From NCBI GenBank assembly GCA_900547475.1, contig URGW01000042.1, positions 1-28,955 on the forward strand: a stretch of DNA of 28,955 nucleotides, in the 5' to 3' direction. Below are positions 1 to 7,147 of the stretch, piece by piece. The notes under the pieces are model-generated. The model ran no database searches, was not told where the DNA came from, and saw nothing but the letters and a program-made list of their open reading frames with translations. Position 1 is the first letter of the stretch, and each line of letters begins with the position of its first letter. Source of the stretch: an uncultured Clostridium sp. Lineage in GTDB: Bacteria > Bacillota > Clostridia > Clostridiales > Clostridiaceae. The position numbers and the translations under genes are program-made.

Positions 1-776
1 TAAGGTGTACACTTGGACGTGAAACTGCAATTCAAAAAATGAAATGGACAGATGATGGCTGGCTAAGAATGTATGACAATTCAAATTTAGCAAAGGAATA
101 TGTAGAGGAAAGTAAGCTGCCAGAATATAAAGTTCCAGAAATACCTGATTTTGATGATTTTGATAGGGAAGAACTTGGTATTCAATATTATGCGCCAAGA
201 ATATCACCTTCATCATTTGCAGATGTTAAAGCAAGGCCAGGCTATGTAAGAATTAGAGGACAAGAATCTAGATGTTCTTTAAATAAGGTAAGTATATTAG
301 CAAGAAAATTAACATCAGTTTATGCAACAGTTACAACAAAGATGGACTTTAAACCAGAGGTACATCAACATAGTGCAGGACTTATTATGTATTATGATAA
401 TATGAACTATATTTATTTAAGAAAATATTATAGTGAAACATTAGGACAAAGTGCTTTATCTGTAATTCATCTTGAAAATGGAGAAAAAACAGAATTTTTA
501 AATACAAGAATACCTGTTGATGAGTGTCCTGTGTATCTACGTTTAAAAGTAGAAGGTCGTCAGTCTTATTTTGAGTGGAGTTATGATGGAGAAGTTTATA
601 ATAAAATAGGAAAGTTATTTGATACAACTAAGTTTTCAGATGAGTACTGCAAGTATGGTGAATTTACAGGTACATTTGTAGGACTTACTTGTGCTGATCG
701 TGTAAAACATAAACATTATGCAGATTTTGATTTCTTTAATTATGAAGCAGATGAAACAAAGGATGTTAACTCTTAA
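1..776 (+). CDS. GH43 beta-xylosidase-type glycosidase, C-terminal part (5' end outside window)
   Basis: The open frame enters from the left edge (first complete codon at base 3, reading RCTLGRETAIQKMKW) and ends with TAA at 774-776, so the catalytic domain lies outside the window. The remaining part looks like the end of a GH43 five-bladed propeller followed by the concanavalin-like C-terminal beta-sandwich of beta-xylosidases. Typical features are HSAGLIMYYD, NYIYLRKYY and a final FVGLTCAD...HYADFDFFNYE stretch. Family members release xylose or arabinose from xylo-oligosaccharides, usually in the cytoplasm, and no export signal can be judged here. The Met codon at 39 is internal, not the start. 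A GH43 N-terminus also begins at the right edge of this window, after an AraC regulator and a GPH symporter. Family assignment is fairly sure; exact substrate is not. Confidence 0.85.
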   Translation, partial: RCTLGRETAIQKMKWTDDGWLRMYDNSNLAKEYVEESKLPEYKVPEIPDFDDFDREELGIQYYAPRISPSSFADVKARPGYVRIRGQESRCSLNKVSILARKLTSVYATVTTKMDFKPEVHQHSAGLIMYYDNMNYIYLRKYYSETLGQSALSVIHLENGEKTEFLNTRIPVDECPVYLRLKVEGRQSYFEWSYDGEVYNKIGKLFDTTKFSDEYCKYGEFTGTFVGLTCADRVKHKHYADFDFFNYEADETKDVNS

Positions 777-812
777 TAGTTAAATTATTTATAAAAAATT
801 AATAGTATAAGT

Positions 813-852
813 AAAAGGCAGATATGAATTAAATTTCATACCTGCTTTTTTT
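813..852. terminator. Rho-independent terminator between convergent GH43 and GH1 genes
   Basis: GCAG and TATGAA (818-828) pair with TTCATA and CTGC (835-845), followed by seven T residues at 846-852. The arm is preceded by AAAA at 813-816, so the hairpin could also serve the minus-strand beta-glucoside operon that ends at 862. Confidence 0.8.
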
Positions 853-861
853 CATACCTAT

Positions 862-2283
862 TTATAGTTCCTCACCATTAGATTCAATAACTTTCTTATA
901 CCAATAGAAAGAGTCTTTTGGCATTCTTGATAAGTCACCACTTCCATCATCATGTTTGTTTACATAAATTAGACCATATCTTTTTCTAACTTCACCAGTT
1001 GATGCACTAACAACATCTGTACAACCCCAACTAGTATAAGCAATTAATTCAACACCATCATATATAGCCTCTTTCATTTGTTCTATGTGTTTTCTCATAT
1101 AATCAATACGATAATAATCATGAATTTTTCCATCAGGGCTTACTTCATCAATTGCGCCAATACCATTTTCAACTATCATTATAGGTAGTTGATATCTATC
1201 ATAAATTTGATTTAATACATATCTAAGTCCTGTAGCATCAATTTGCCAGCCCCAGTCAGATGCTTTTAAATATGGATTTTTAATATTTTCAGATCCATTA
1301 CTAGAAGTCTTTTCTCCATCAGAAGTTGCACTAACACAAATACTTGAATAGTAGCTTATACTTACAAAATCAACAGTGCCTTCTTGTAGAATTTTATTAT
1401 CATTATCATCTATTTTAAGAGTAATATTATTTTCCACGAAAAACCTCCTAGCAAATCCAGGATACTTACCTCTAACATGAACATCTCCAGCAATACTATT
1501 GTGAAGTTGACCATATTGTTGAGCAAATAAAATATCTTCAGGATGGCATGTATAAGGATATCCATTATGATATGCAAGCATACAACCAAGTTTATTATTA
1601 GGGTCTATTTCATGAGCCATTTTAACTGCTAAAGCACTAGCAACTAATTGATGATGCATAGCTTGATATCTATTTTCTTCATTGTTTTCATTTTCATCTA
1701 GAATTCCAGCGCAGAAAATACCTCCAAAAGGAACTGTTAACATGTTGATTTCATTAAAAGTAAGCCAATATTTAACCTTTCCTTTATAACGAGTAAATAG
1801 CACTTTAGCAAAATTCATATAGAAATCAATTAATTTTCTATTTTTCCATCCACCATATTCTAAAGAAAGATGTAACGGATTTTCATAATGAGATATTGTA
1901 ACTAAAGGTTCTATATTATATTTAAGTAGTTCATTGATTACATTATCATAAAACTTTAATCCTTCTTCATTTGGTAGTTCTTCATCTCCCTTAGGGAATA
2001 TTCTTGACCATGAAATTGAAAATCTATAAATTTTAAATCCCATTTCAGCAAATAATTTTATATCTTCTTTCCAATGATGATAAAAGTCTGTAGCTTCATG
2101 ATTAGGATAAAACTCATCTTCAAGTGGGGCTGGAGGAGTAAGCCTACGACTTTTATTAACACTTCCACCAGTTAGTATATCTGCAATAGAAGGGCCTCTA
2201 CCACCTTCATTCCATCCACCTTCATATTGGTTAGCTGCAGTTGCTCCACCCCATAAAAAATCTTTAGGCATTTTTTTAGTCAT
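862..2283 (-). CDS. 6-phospho-beta-glucosidase, glycoside hydrolase family 1
   Basis: Cytoplasmic enzyme that splits the 6-phosphorylated beta-glucosides delivered by the PTS transporter upstream. The 473 residues are full family length. The acid/base glutamate is in TFNEIN (E178) and the nucleophile in IVENGIG (E372). The C-terminal phosphate-binding motif of 6-phospho-glycosidases is present as S428-T-G-E-V-R-K434-R-Y436. The N-terminus KDFLWGGATAANQYEGG is standard. The start ATG (2281-2283) is preceded by AAAGGATG about 10 bases upstream. It lies 24 bases after the end of the EIIA frame, so it is the last gene of the licT-PTS-GH1 operon and should be controlled by the same antitermination. 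Close paralogues such as BglA, BglH and AscB cannot be told apart here, so no symbol is given. Confidence 0.93.
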   Translation of the reverse strand: MTKKMPKDFLWGGATAANQYEGGWNEGGRGPSIADILTGGSVNKSRRLTPPAPLEDEFYPNHEATDFYHHWKEDIKLFAEMGFKIYRFSISWSRIFPKGDEELPNEEGLKFYDNVINELLKYNIEPLVTISHYENPLHLSLEYGGWKNRKLIDFYMNFAKVLFTRYKGKVKYWLTFNEINMLTVPFGGIFCAGILDENENNEENRYQAMHHQLVASALAVKMAHEIDPNNKLGCMLAYHNGYPYTCHPEDILFAQQYGQLHNSIAGDVHVRGKYPGFARRFFVENNITLKIDDNDNKILQEGTVDFVSISYYSSICVSATSDGEKTSSNGSENIKNPYLKASDWGWQIDATGLRYVLNQIYDRYQLPIMIVENGIGAIDEVSPDGKIHDYYRIDYMRKHIEQMKEAIYDGVELIAYTSWGCTDVVSASTGEVRKRYGLIYVNKHDDGSGDLSRMPKDSFYWYKKVIESNGEEL

Positions 2284-2307
2284 ATATAATACATCCTTTC
2301 TTATAAA

Positions 2308-2808
2308 TTAAACAATGGTTAATATATTATCTAGTATTTGAACTTCATCTTTTTCAGAAAACATAGGAACAGCTTTAATATAATTATCAATATTAGTTAC
2401 TATAATAGGAGTTATTAAATTAAAACCATTCTTTTTTAAAGAGTCTATATCAAATTCAAGTAATAAATCTCCCAAGTTAACTTGAGATTCATTAGTTACA
2501 TGAGATTTAAAATATTTACCATTTAATTTCATTGTATCTAAACCTATATGTATTAGAAGTTCAACTCCAGTATTAGTTCTGAATAAAATTCCATGTTTAC
2601 TTTCCATTATAGATATAACTGTTCCATCTGCTGGTGCGTATACCTTTCCGTCATTAGGAATTATTGCGACACCATCACCAACAAGTTTGTCAGAAAAAGT
2701 TTTATCAGGAACATTTGATAATTTTTCAAATGTTCCTGCAATAGGAGAGTATATCTCAATTCTTTCTACAAGAGGTTTTTCTTTAATTGTATCTTCATCA
2801 AATTTTAA
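2308..2808 (-). CDS. EIIA domain of beta-glucoside PTS permease, -1 frame relative to EIIBC
   Basis: Glucose-type EIIA domain, which accepts phosphate from HPr and passes it to EIIB. Reading from 2808 downwards the frame gives LKFDEDTIKEKPLVERI, the core SPIAGTFEKL, GDGVAIIP and YAPADGTV, then both active-site histidine regions, SKHGILF and LIHIGLDT. It ends NILTIV at 2308. The domain is complete but has no ribosome binding site or start of its own. A Met at 2607 lies inside the domain, between the core strands and the first His, so an independent start there would make a broken EIIA. The frame joins EIIBC one base out of register across the A10 run at 2809-2818. A full-length EIIBCA of about 624 residues, normal for BglP-type permeases, needs a -1 slip or one extra A. 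Confidence 0.85.
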   Translation of the reverse strand, partial: LKFDEDTIKEKPLVERIEIYSPIAGTFEKLSNVPDKTFSDKLVGDGVAIIPNDGKVYAPADGTVISIMESKHGILFRTNTGVELLIHIGLDTMKLNGKYFKSHVTNESQVNLGDLLLEFDIDSLKKNGFNLITPIIVTNIDNYIKAVPMFSEKDEVQILDNILTIV

Positions 2809-4181
2809 TTTTTTTTTTCCTCTGGATTAATATCTTTAAATCCAAATAAAATTGTTAATATAAATGAAGCAACAAAAGAAACAATAATCATTATAATACC
2901 GGCAAGTAGATTACCCATTCCAGCTTCACCTATAAAGGCAGGAATAGCCATAATGCTATTTTGAGCAATATATAAAGAAACTTGTAAGATGCCTCCAACA
3001 ATACCTCCAACACCAGCAGCAATAGAAGCAGCAATAACAGGACGTTTTAATTTTAATGTGACACCGTAAAGTGCTGGTTCAGTTATACCCATTAAAGCAG
3101 AAATACCTGATGCACTAGCTAATTGTTTCATATCTTTGTCTTTAGATTTTATAGCAACAGCAAGAGATGACCCAGCTTGGGCTATATTTGAACAAACTTG
3201 AGAAACAAATATTAATTTATCAGCACCACCAGTAGCAATTGCATTTAATCCAATTGGAGTTAAAGCATGATGCATACCTGTCATAACTATAAATGGGAAA
3301 GTAGCACCTAAAATACCCACAATTACAAAGCCTAATTTTGAAGATAAGAAGTCAATTGCAACAGCTAACCAATCACCAATTAATCCACCTAAAGGTCCAA
3401 CAACAATTAAAGCAATCGGAGCACTAATAAGTATTATAAGTGTAGGGTTTAGTATTAATTTGAATATACGTGGAGTAACTTTATCAACTAATTTTTCAAT
3501 ATATGACATAATCCAAACCATTAAAATAACAGGAATTACTGAGTAAGCATATGAAAACTTAGTAATTGGAAGTCCAAATAGTGATATTGGATCTTGTGAT
3601 GCTATCATAGCAGTAAAGTTCGGATGTAAAAATACTCCTGCAATAATTAGTGCAAGTGCTTGATTAACGCGAAATACCTTTGCAGCATTAGCAGCAATTA
3701 GGAAAGGCATAAAGTAAAAGGCAACATCTCCGATAAAGTTAATTACTTGATAACTACTGCTAGTAGTTTCAACTAAATTAAAAGTTGTTAATAAAGTTAA
3801 TACAACTTTTATCATACCTGCAGCAGTTAATGCTGGTATCATAGGAGTCATAGATCCTGTAATTGAATCTACAATCTTTGAAAGAATTCCCTTTGAATTA
3901 TTTTCATTATCAGATGAATTATCATCAGATGGAACACCGAAAGCAAGTAATTCTCTATACATTTCATTAACATCATTACCAACAATAATTTGAAGTTGAT
4001 CATTATGCCAGTTAATGCCTGATACTTCTGGAAGACTATTTATTGAATTTTTATCAATTTTACTTTTATCATTTAAATAAAAGCGTAGTCTCGTCATGCA
4101 GTGAAATACTTTTTTGATGTTCTCCTTTCCACCTAATGCTTCTGCTAATTTCTTAGAATCGTTTTTATAATCTTTTTTCAT
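2805..4181 (-). CDS. bglP: PTS beta-glucoside transporter, EIIB and EIIC domains
   Basis: Membrane permease that imports and phosphorylates beta-glucosides. Residues 1 to about 80 are the EIIB domain with the phosphorylated cysteine in HCMTRLRF (C28). From about residue 105 (SITGSMTPMIPALTAAGM) a hydrophobic EIIC domain of about ten membrane segments follows, with the family motifs GMHHALTPIGLNAI and GITEPALYGV. The frame stops after GFKDINPEEKKN at an A10 run, where BglP-type proteins normally continue into EIIA, and that domain is present in the -1 frame. The start ATG has an excellent AAGGAGG nine bases upstream (4191-4197), part of which is paired in a hairpin overlapping a RAT. It is the second gene of the minus-strand operon. 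The gene symbol refers to the family; sugar specificity (salicin, arbutin, cellobiose) is inferred only. Confidence 0.9.
   Translation of the reverse strand: MKKDYKNDSKKLAEALGGKENIKKVFHCMTRLRFYLNDKSKIDKNSINSLPEVSGINWHNDQLQIIVGNDVNEMYRELLAFGVPSDDNSSDNENNSKGILSKIVDSITGSMTPMIPALTAAGMIKVVLTLLTTFNLVETTSSSYQVINFIGDVAFYFMPFLIAANAAKVFRVNQALALIIAGVFLHPNFTAMIASQDPISLFGLPITKFSYAYSVIPVILMVWIMSYIEKLVDKVTPRIFKLILNPTLIILISAPIALIVVGPLGGLIGDWLAVAIDFLSSKLGFVIVGILGATFPFIVMTGMHHALTPIGLNAIATGGADKLIFVSQVCSNIAQAGSSLAVAIKSKDKDMKQLASASGISALMGITEPALYGVTLKLKRPVIAASIAAGVGGIVGGILQVSLYIAQNSIMAIPAFIGEAGMGNLLAGIIMIIVSFVASFILTILFGFKDINPEEKKN
2809..2818 (-). other. A10 homopolymer, putative frameshift or slippage site joining EIIBC to EIIA
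   Basis: On the coding strand the gene reads CCAGAGG, ten A residues, then TTAAAATTTGATG. In the EIIBC frame this gives PEEKKN and stop. Slipping back by one base (or reading eleven As) gives PEEKKKLKFDEDT and continues into the complete EIIA domain. The run contains A-AAA-AAA slippery heptamers. Possible readings are programmed -1 frameshifting, transcriptional slippage, a true phase-variable or inactivating mutation, or a homopolymer sequencing error. Confidence 0.7.
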
Positions 4182-4193
4182 TCTAAGTATCCT

Positions 4194-4220
4194 CCTTAAA
4201 AATATAATTTATATTTAAGG
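4194..4220 (-). promoter_or_regulatory. Hairpin covering the EIIBC ribosome binding site, overlapping the RAT
   Basis: CCTTAAA (coding strand, 4220-4214) pairs perfectly with TTTAAGG (4200-4194), extended by a TATA/TATA inner stem after a two-base bulge. The 3' arm contains AAGG of the AAGGAGG ribosome binding site (4191-4197). The CC at 4219-4220 is also the last base-paired CC of the RAT, so the two structures exclude each other. No U tract follows, so this is not an obvious intrinsic terminator. Confidence 0.5.
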
Positions 4221-4268
4221 TTTTGCCTGAATGCTACGAATATTAAGTTCGTATTTCAGTAACAAGCC
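4219..4268 (-). promoter_or_regulatory. Ribonucleic antiterminator (RAT) for LicT/BglG-type protein, elongated form
   Basis: The coding strand reads GGCTTGTTACTG ... CAGGCAAAACC, matching both conserved halves of LicT-family RAT sites. The apical part is much longer than in classical 29-nt RATs. CTGAA/TTCAG and TACGAA/TTCGTA can pair, making a 50-nt element. It lies between the regulator stop (4289) and the EIIBC start (4181). Its 3' end overlaps the hairpin that covers the ribosome binding site. Confidence 0.8.
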
Positions 4269-4288
4269 AAAGATAACAGTAGTAAATT

Positions 4289-5131
4289 TTATAATATTGA
4301 TTTTTCAGTAATTGATTGAATGTGCATTGTAAGATACAACATTTCTTCTTCAGTAAGTTGATAGCTATATTTATCATCCATCATTAAATAAATTAATTTA
4401 ACACAGCCATAAGCTTCTTTATATTGATTTCTAATAATTTCAAATAATTTAGTATCTTCTTTGTAATTAAGTTCCTTATGTAAAAACCTTTGTGCAAAAT
4501 ATTTTAAATGTGTAATAAATCTTTGATAGTATAAGCTTTCTTCATCAAAGACAATTGAATCATAGTATCTTTTAACTATCTCCATTATTTCGTTTACAAT
4601 ATGGGATATTTTAAATCCATCATTTTTACCTTCAGAATCTTGAGCATTAACAAAATGTAGTGCAATAAAGCCAGCTTCATCTAAAGGTAAATTAACATTA
4701 AATTTTGCATTTAATTTTTCAAGCATATCTAAGCCAATTTTATATTCTAATTTATACAATTGTTTAATATCTAAAAGTAATAAATTATTTATAGATATAC
4801 CTTCATTAAATCGTTTAATTGTTCCAGTTAAATGGTCACTTAATGATATGTAAATACTATTATTTAATTTAATCTCATAGGAATTTTTAATATCATCAAC
4901 ATATTCTTGAACAAAATCTAAATAATCTTCAGGAATTGATGTCAAATAAGATTGTAATTCTTTACTATTTTTAGAGTTTTCAGGAGTGAATATTTTTTCA
5001 ATAACAGATTCCTCTATAATATCCCATCTTTTTTTATTGAATCCGATTCCGCGTCCTTTTACTATTATTTCATTTCCTTGTTTATCGTTAGCAAGTACTA
5101 AATTATTATTTAATATTTTTCTTATTTTCAT
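4289..5131 (-). CDS. BglG/LicT-family transcriptional antiterminator
   Basis: RNA-binding regulator of the PTS operon. It binds RAT hairpins and prevents formation of the overlapping terminator when beta-glucosides are present. The N-terminal CAT RNA-binding domain (residues 1-55) reads MKIRKILNNN...GRGIGF. PRD1 follows with conserved histidines in SLSDHLTGTIKR and AGFIALHF, then PRD2 with histidines in ITHLKYFAQRFLHKE and LYLTMHIQSI. These histidines are the phosphorylation sites used by the PTS and HPr. At 280 residues it has normal length. The ATG at 5131 is chosen because AAGGGAG lies just upstream and the CAT domain begins there. A TTG-initiated upstream extension would run through the terminator hairpin and is not credible. 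It heads the operon and is preceded by its own RAT/terminator, so it should be autoregulated. LicT, BglG and SacT-like members cannot be separated by eye. Confidence 0.92.
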   Translation of the reverse strand: MKIRKILNNNLVLANDKQGNEIIVKGRGIGFNKKRWDIIEESVIEKIFTPENSKNSKELQSYLTSIPEDYLDFVQEYVDDIKNSYEIKLNNSIYISLSDHLTGTIKRFNEGISINNLLLLDIKQLYKLEYKIGLDMLEKLNAKFNVNLPLDEAGFIALHFVNAQDSEGKNDGFKISHIVNEIMEIVKRYYDSIVFDEESLYYQRFITHLKYFAQRFLHKELNYKEDTKLFEIIRNQYKEAYGCVKLIYLMMDDKYSYQLTEEEMLYLTMHIQSITEKSIL

Positions 5132-5152
5132 AAAAACATCTCCCTTTGATAT

Positions 5153-5199
5153 AAAAAAAGACCAATAGTATAGCAAAAAAATTGCTTACTATTGGTCTT
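5153..5199 (-). terminator. Leader terminator upstream of the antiterminator gene
   Basis: On the minus strand AGACCAATAGTA (5198-5187) and GCAA pair with TTGC and TACTATTGGTCT (ending at 5159), followed by a run of T residues to 5153. The first bases of the hairpin (GACC side) are the last bases of the RAT at 5194-5232, the textbook mutually exclusive arrangement. Confidence 0.88.
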
Positions 5200-5232
5200 G
5201 CCTGACGATATATAATATTTCAGTAACAAACC
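5194..5232 (-). promoter_or_regulatory. RAT site in the leader of the licT-type gene
   Basis: The coding strand reads GGTTTGTTACTG ... GTCAGGCAAGACC, 39 nt, with both conserved halves of the LicT/BglG RAT. It overlaps the terminator at 5153-5199 by its 3' GACC. Binding of the antiterminator protein here would allow read-through into its own gene and the PTS operon. The 303-base gap between the divergent genes (5132-5434) holds this RAT, the terminator and the promoter candidates listed separately. Confidence 0.85.
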
Positions 5233-5263
5233 AATTTAATCATACCTAATATATGACTTGCGC

Positions 5264-5291
5264 TTGACATATTTGAATATTAACATATTAT
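5264..5291 (+). promoter_or_regulatory. Candidate sigma-A promoter, distal, for the DUF2207 gene
   Basis: TTGACA at 5264-5269, a 16-base spacer, and TATTAT at 5286-5291. If used it would give a leader of about 140 bases before the ATG at 5435. It overlaps the upstream region of the minus-strand operon. Confidence 0.4.
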
Positions 5292-5403
5292 TCATAGCTT
5301 GTCTATAACAATTTAAGAATATTTATAAAAAAATGAATACGTTTAATAAAAATTGATAAATAATAGCTAGAATTTTTATTTAAAACATATCAAAGGCTAA
5401 ATA

Positions 5404-5412
5404 TGGTATAAT
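5404..5412 (+). promoter_or_regulatory. Candidate extended -10 promoter element for the DUF2207 gene
   Basis: TGGTATAAT at 5404-5412 is an extended -10 box located 22 bases before the start codon, with only a poor -35 hexamer upstream. A transcript from here would have a very short leader that still includes the AGGGGGATAAGG ribosome binding site. Confidence 0.35.
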
Positions 5413-5434
5413 TAAAATAAAAAGGGGGATAAGG

Positions 5435-7114
5435 ATGAAAAAACTACTTACAATTTTAACTATTATCTTTGTTTTAATATCACCTAAAAGTGCATTAGCA
5501 GATAATAGAGAGTACTTTATTGATAATCTAAACATTAATGCACAAATACTTCCAAATGGTGATGTAGTAGTAAATGAGATATTACAGTATAGATTTGATG
5601 GAGAGTTCAATGGGATTTATAGAAATTTAAACTTAAATGGAACAGGTCAATATTTAATTAATAGTGTTTCAATAATTGATTCTTCCGGTAATATTATAGA
5701 AGCTACAGAGGGATATAATGAAGAAAATAATACATATGAGATAAAAGAAAGTTCTGACTCAATACAAATTAAACTATTTTGCAAAAGTATCAATGAAATT
5801 AAAAATATTAATTTAAATTACACTATAAAAGGTGCAGCAAAAAAGTATACTGATTATTCACAGTTATATTGGAACTTCTATAACGTTAAAAATATTGATT
5901 CTGTTAAAGAAGGTACTCTTAAAATTACTTTAAAAGATACAAGTTTCTCTACTGAGGTTTTAAGTTATGACATATATGGAGATGGAGATATTACAGCTTC
6001 TAATACAGAAAATTCTATAGATATTAACTTTAAAAATCTAACTACTTTAATAGGTATAGACTTAAAATTTCAGAAAGAATATTTATCAATAGTTGAAGAG
6101 ATATCACCTGAAAACTATGAAGATAATTATATAATGGAAGATTTTAATTACTATGGAAAAGAAGAAAATAATAAAGATGTTGCATTTGCCATAACAGTGT
6201 TTGTAATAATAGGTGTAGTTATTGCAGCATTTGCAATGGATAGAAGAGGGTTTAATAAAGAAGTTAGTGAATATAGAGCAAAAGGTAAATTTACTGAAGA
6301 AGAATTTATTATGGAGCCACCATCAGATTTACCACCAGCATTAGTAAATTTATTAATGAATGAAAAAGTTGTATCTAAAGAGATGTTAAATATAACATTA
6401 TTTTATTTAGTTAATAAGGGTTATTATAGAATAGAAGAAAAAACAACTAAAGATATTAATGATTTAGTATTTATTAGAACTAATTATAATAAGGAAAGTG
6501 AATATAGTCACTTAAATTTCCTATTAGATTGGTTTAAGGATTATGAAGTTGCTGGACGTTTTTCTATTGGAGAAATAAAGAGTTCACTTTCTTCAAGTAT
6601 GAGAGCTAAAAGATTTATAGATAATTTAAATTATTGGCTAATAAAGGTTAGAAGTGATGGAGAAAATATAGGGTTTTATATTAAAATAAGAAATAAAAAT
6701 ATTATTGGAAATAATTGGTATAGTGAAAAGTGTAAATGGAATGCTTATAAGAAGTATTTGAAAAATATATATAAATTTAATGGTGAAAGTAATGATTCAT
6801 TAAGTGATTTGACTATTATTTATGCTTCTGCATTAGAAGTAAAAGAAAGTCAATTAAAAGAAATTATAGATTCAGTAACATCTAAGACTAATGACAATAT
6901 TAATTCTTTTAGCAATTCAGATTATATGTACATGAATAATTATTTACTATACATGTCAATGTTTGATAATATGGCTAATGATGCACTACATATAGCAAAT
7001 CCACCAAGTTCTTCGAATAATTTCACTAATGGTGGTGATGATAGTGGTGGAGGCAACTTTTTCGGTGGAGGAGATTTCACTGGTGGAGGTGGAGGAGACT
7101 CAGGAGCTTTTTAA
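5435..7114 (+). CDS. DUF2207 membrane-anchored protein with signal peptide
   Basis: Of unknown biochemical function; the family is a widespread predicted membrane protein group. The N-terminus MKKLLTILTIIFVLISPK ending SALA-DN looks like a cleavable signal peptide (about 1-22). The extracellular DUF2207 beta-rich domain follows (about 25-225, with NGDVVVNEILQYRF and FNGIYRNLN). One membrane segment lies at about 249-268 (AITVFVIIGVVIAAFA). A cytoplasmic winged-helix-like region (EPPSDLPPALVNLLMN) and a C-terminal glycine-rich tail ending GGGGGDSGAF complete the protein; both tail and central motif are typical of the family. Many relatives carry further membrane segments in the C-terminal half, and these seem absent here. 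The ribosome binding site GGGGGATAAGG is close to the ATG. It is 33 bases upstream of the M50 protease gene and probably co-transcribed. Confidence 0.85.
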   Translation: MKKLLTILTIIFVLISPKSALADNREYFIDNLNINAQILPNGDVVVNEILQYRFDGEFNGIYRNLNLNGTGQYLINSVSIIDSSGNIIEATEGYNEENNTYEIKESSDSIQIKLFCKSINEIKNINLNYTIKGAAKKYTDYSQLYWNFYNVKNIDSVKEGTLKITLKDTSFSTEVLSYDIYGDGDITASNTENSIDINFKNLTTLIGIDLKFQKEYLSIVEEISPENYEDNYIMEDFNYYGKEENNKDVAFAITVFVIIGVVIAAFAMDRRGFNKEVSEYRAKGKFTEEEFIMEPPSDLPPALVNLLMNEKVVSKEMLNITLFYLVNKGYYRIEEKTTKDINDLVFIRTNYNKESEYSHLNFLLDWFKDYEVAGRFSIGEIKSSLSSSMRAKRFIDNLNYWLIKVRSDGENIGFYIKIRNKNIIGNNWYSEKCKWNAYKKYLKNIYKFNGESNDSLSDLTIIYASALEVKESQLKEIIDSVTSKTNDNINSFSNSDYMYMNNYLLYMSMFDNMANDALHIANPPSSSNNFTNGGDDSGGGNFFGGGDFTGGGGGDSGAF

Positions 7115-7147
7115 TCTTTGTAATATGTAGTGATTTAGGAGGAAAAC

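Noticed and set aside
2308..2607. Independent EIIA gene starting at Met 2607
   Set aside because: The start would lie inside the EIIA domain, after its first conserved strands, and there is no ribosome binding site. The frame continues upstream to the A10 run.
4986..5176. Plus-strand frame at 4986-5168, and a TTG-initiated extension of the antiterminator to 5176
   Set aside because: The plus frame is antisense to the CAT domain. The extension would translate the terminator hairpin and its T tract.
5251..5272. Possible CcpA (cre) site upstream of the beta-glucoside operon
   Set aside because: TGTCAAGCGCAAGTCA (minus strand) has TG...CA ends and a GCGC centre, but is two bases longer than the consensus and only partly palindromic.
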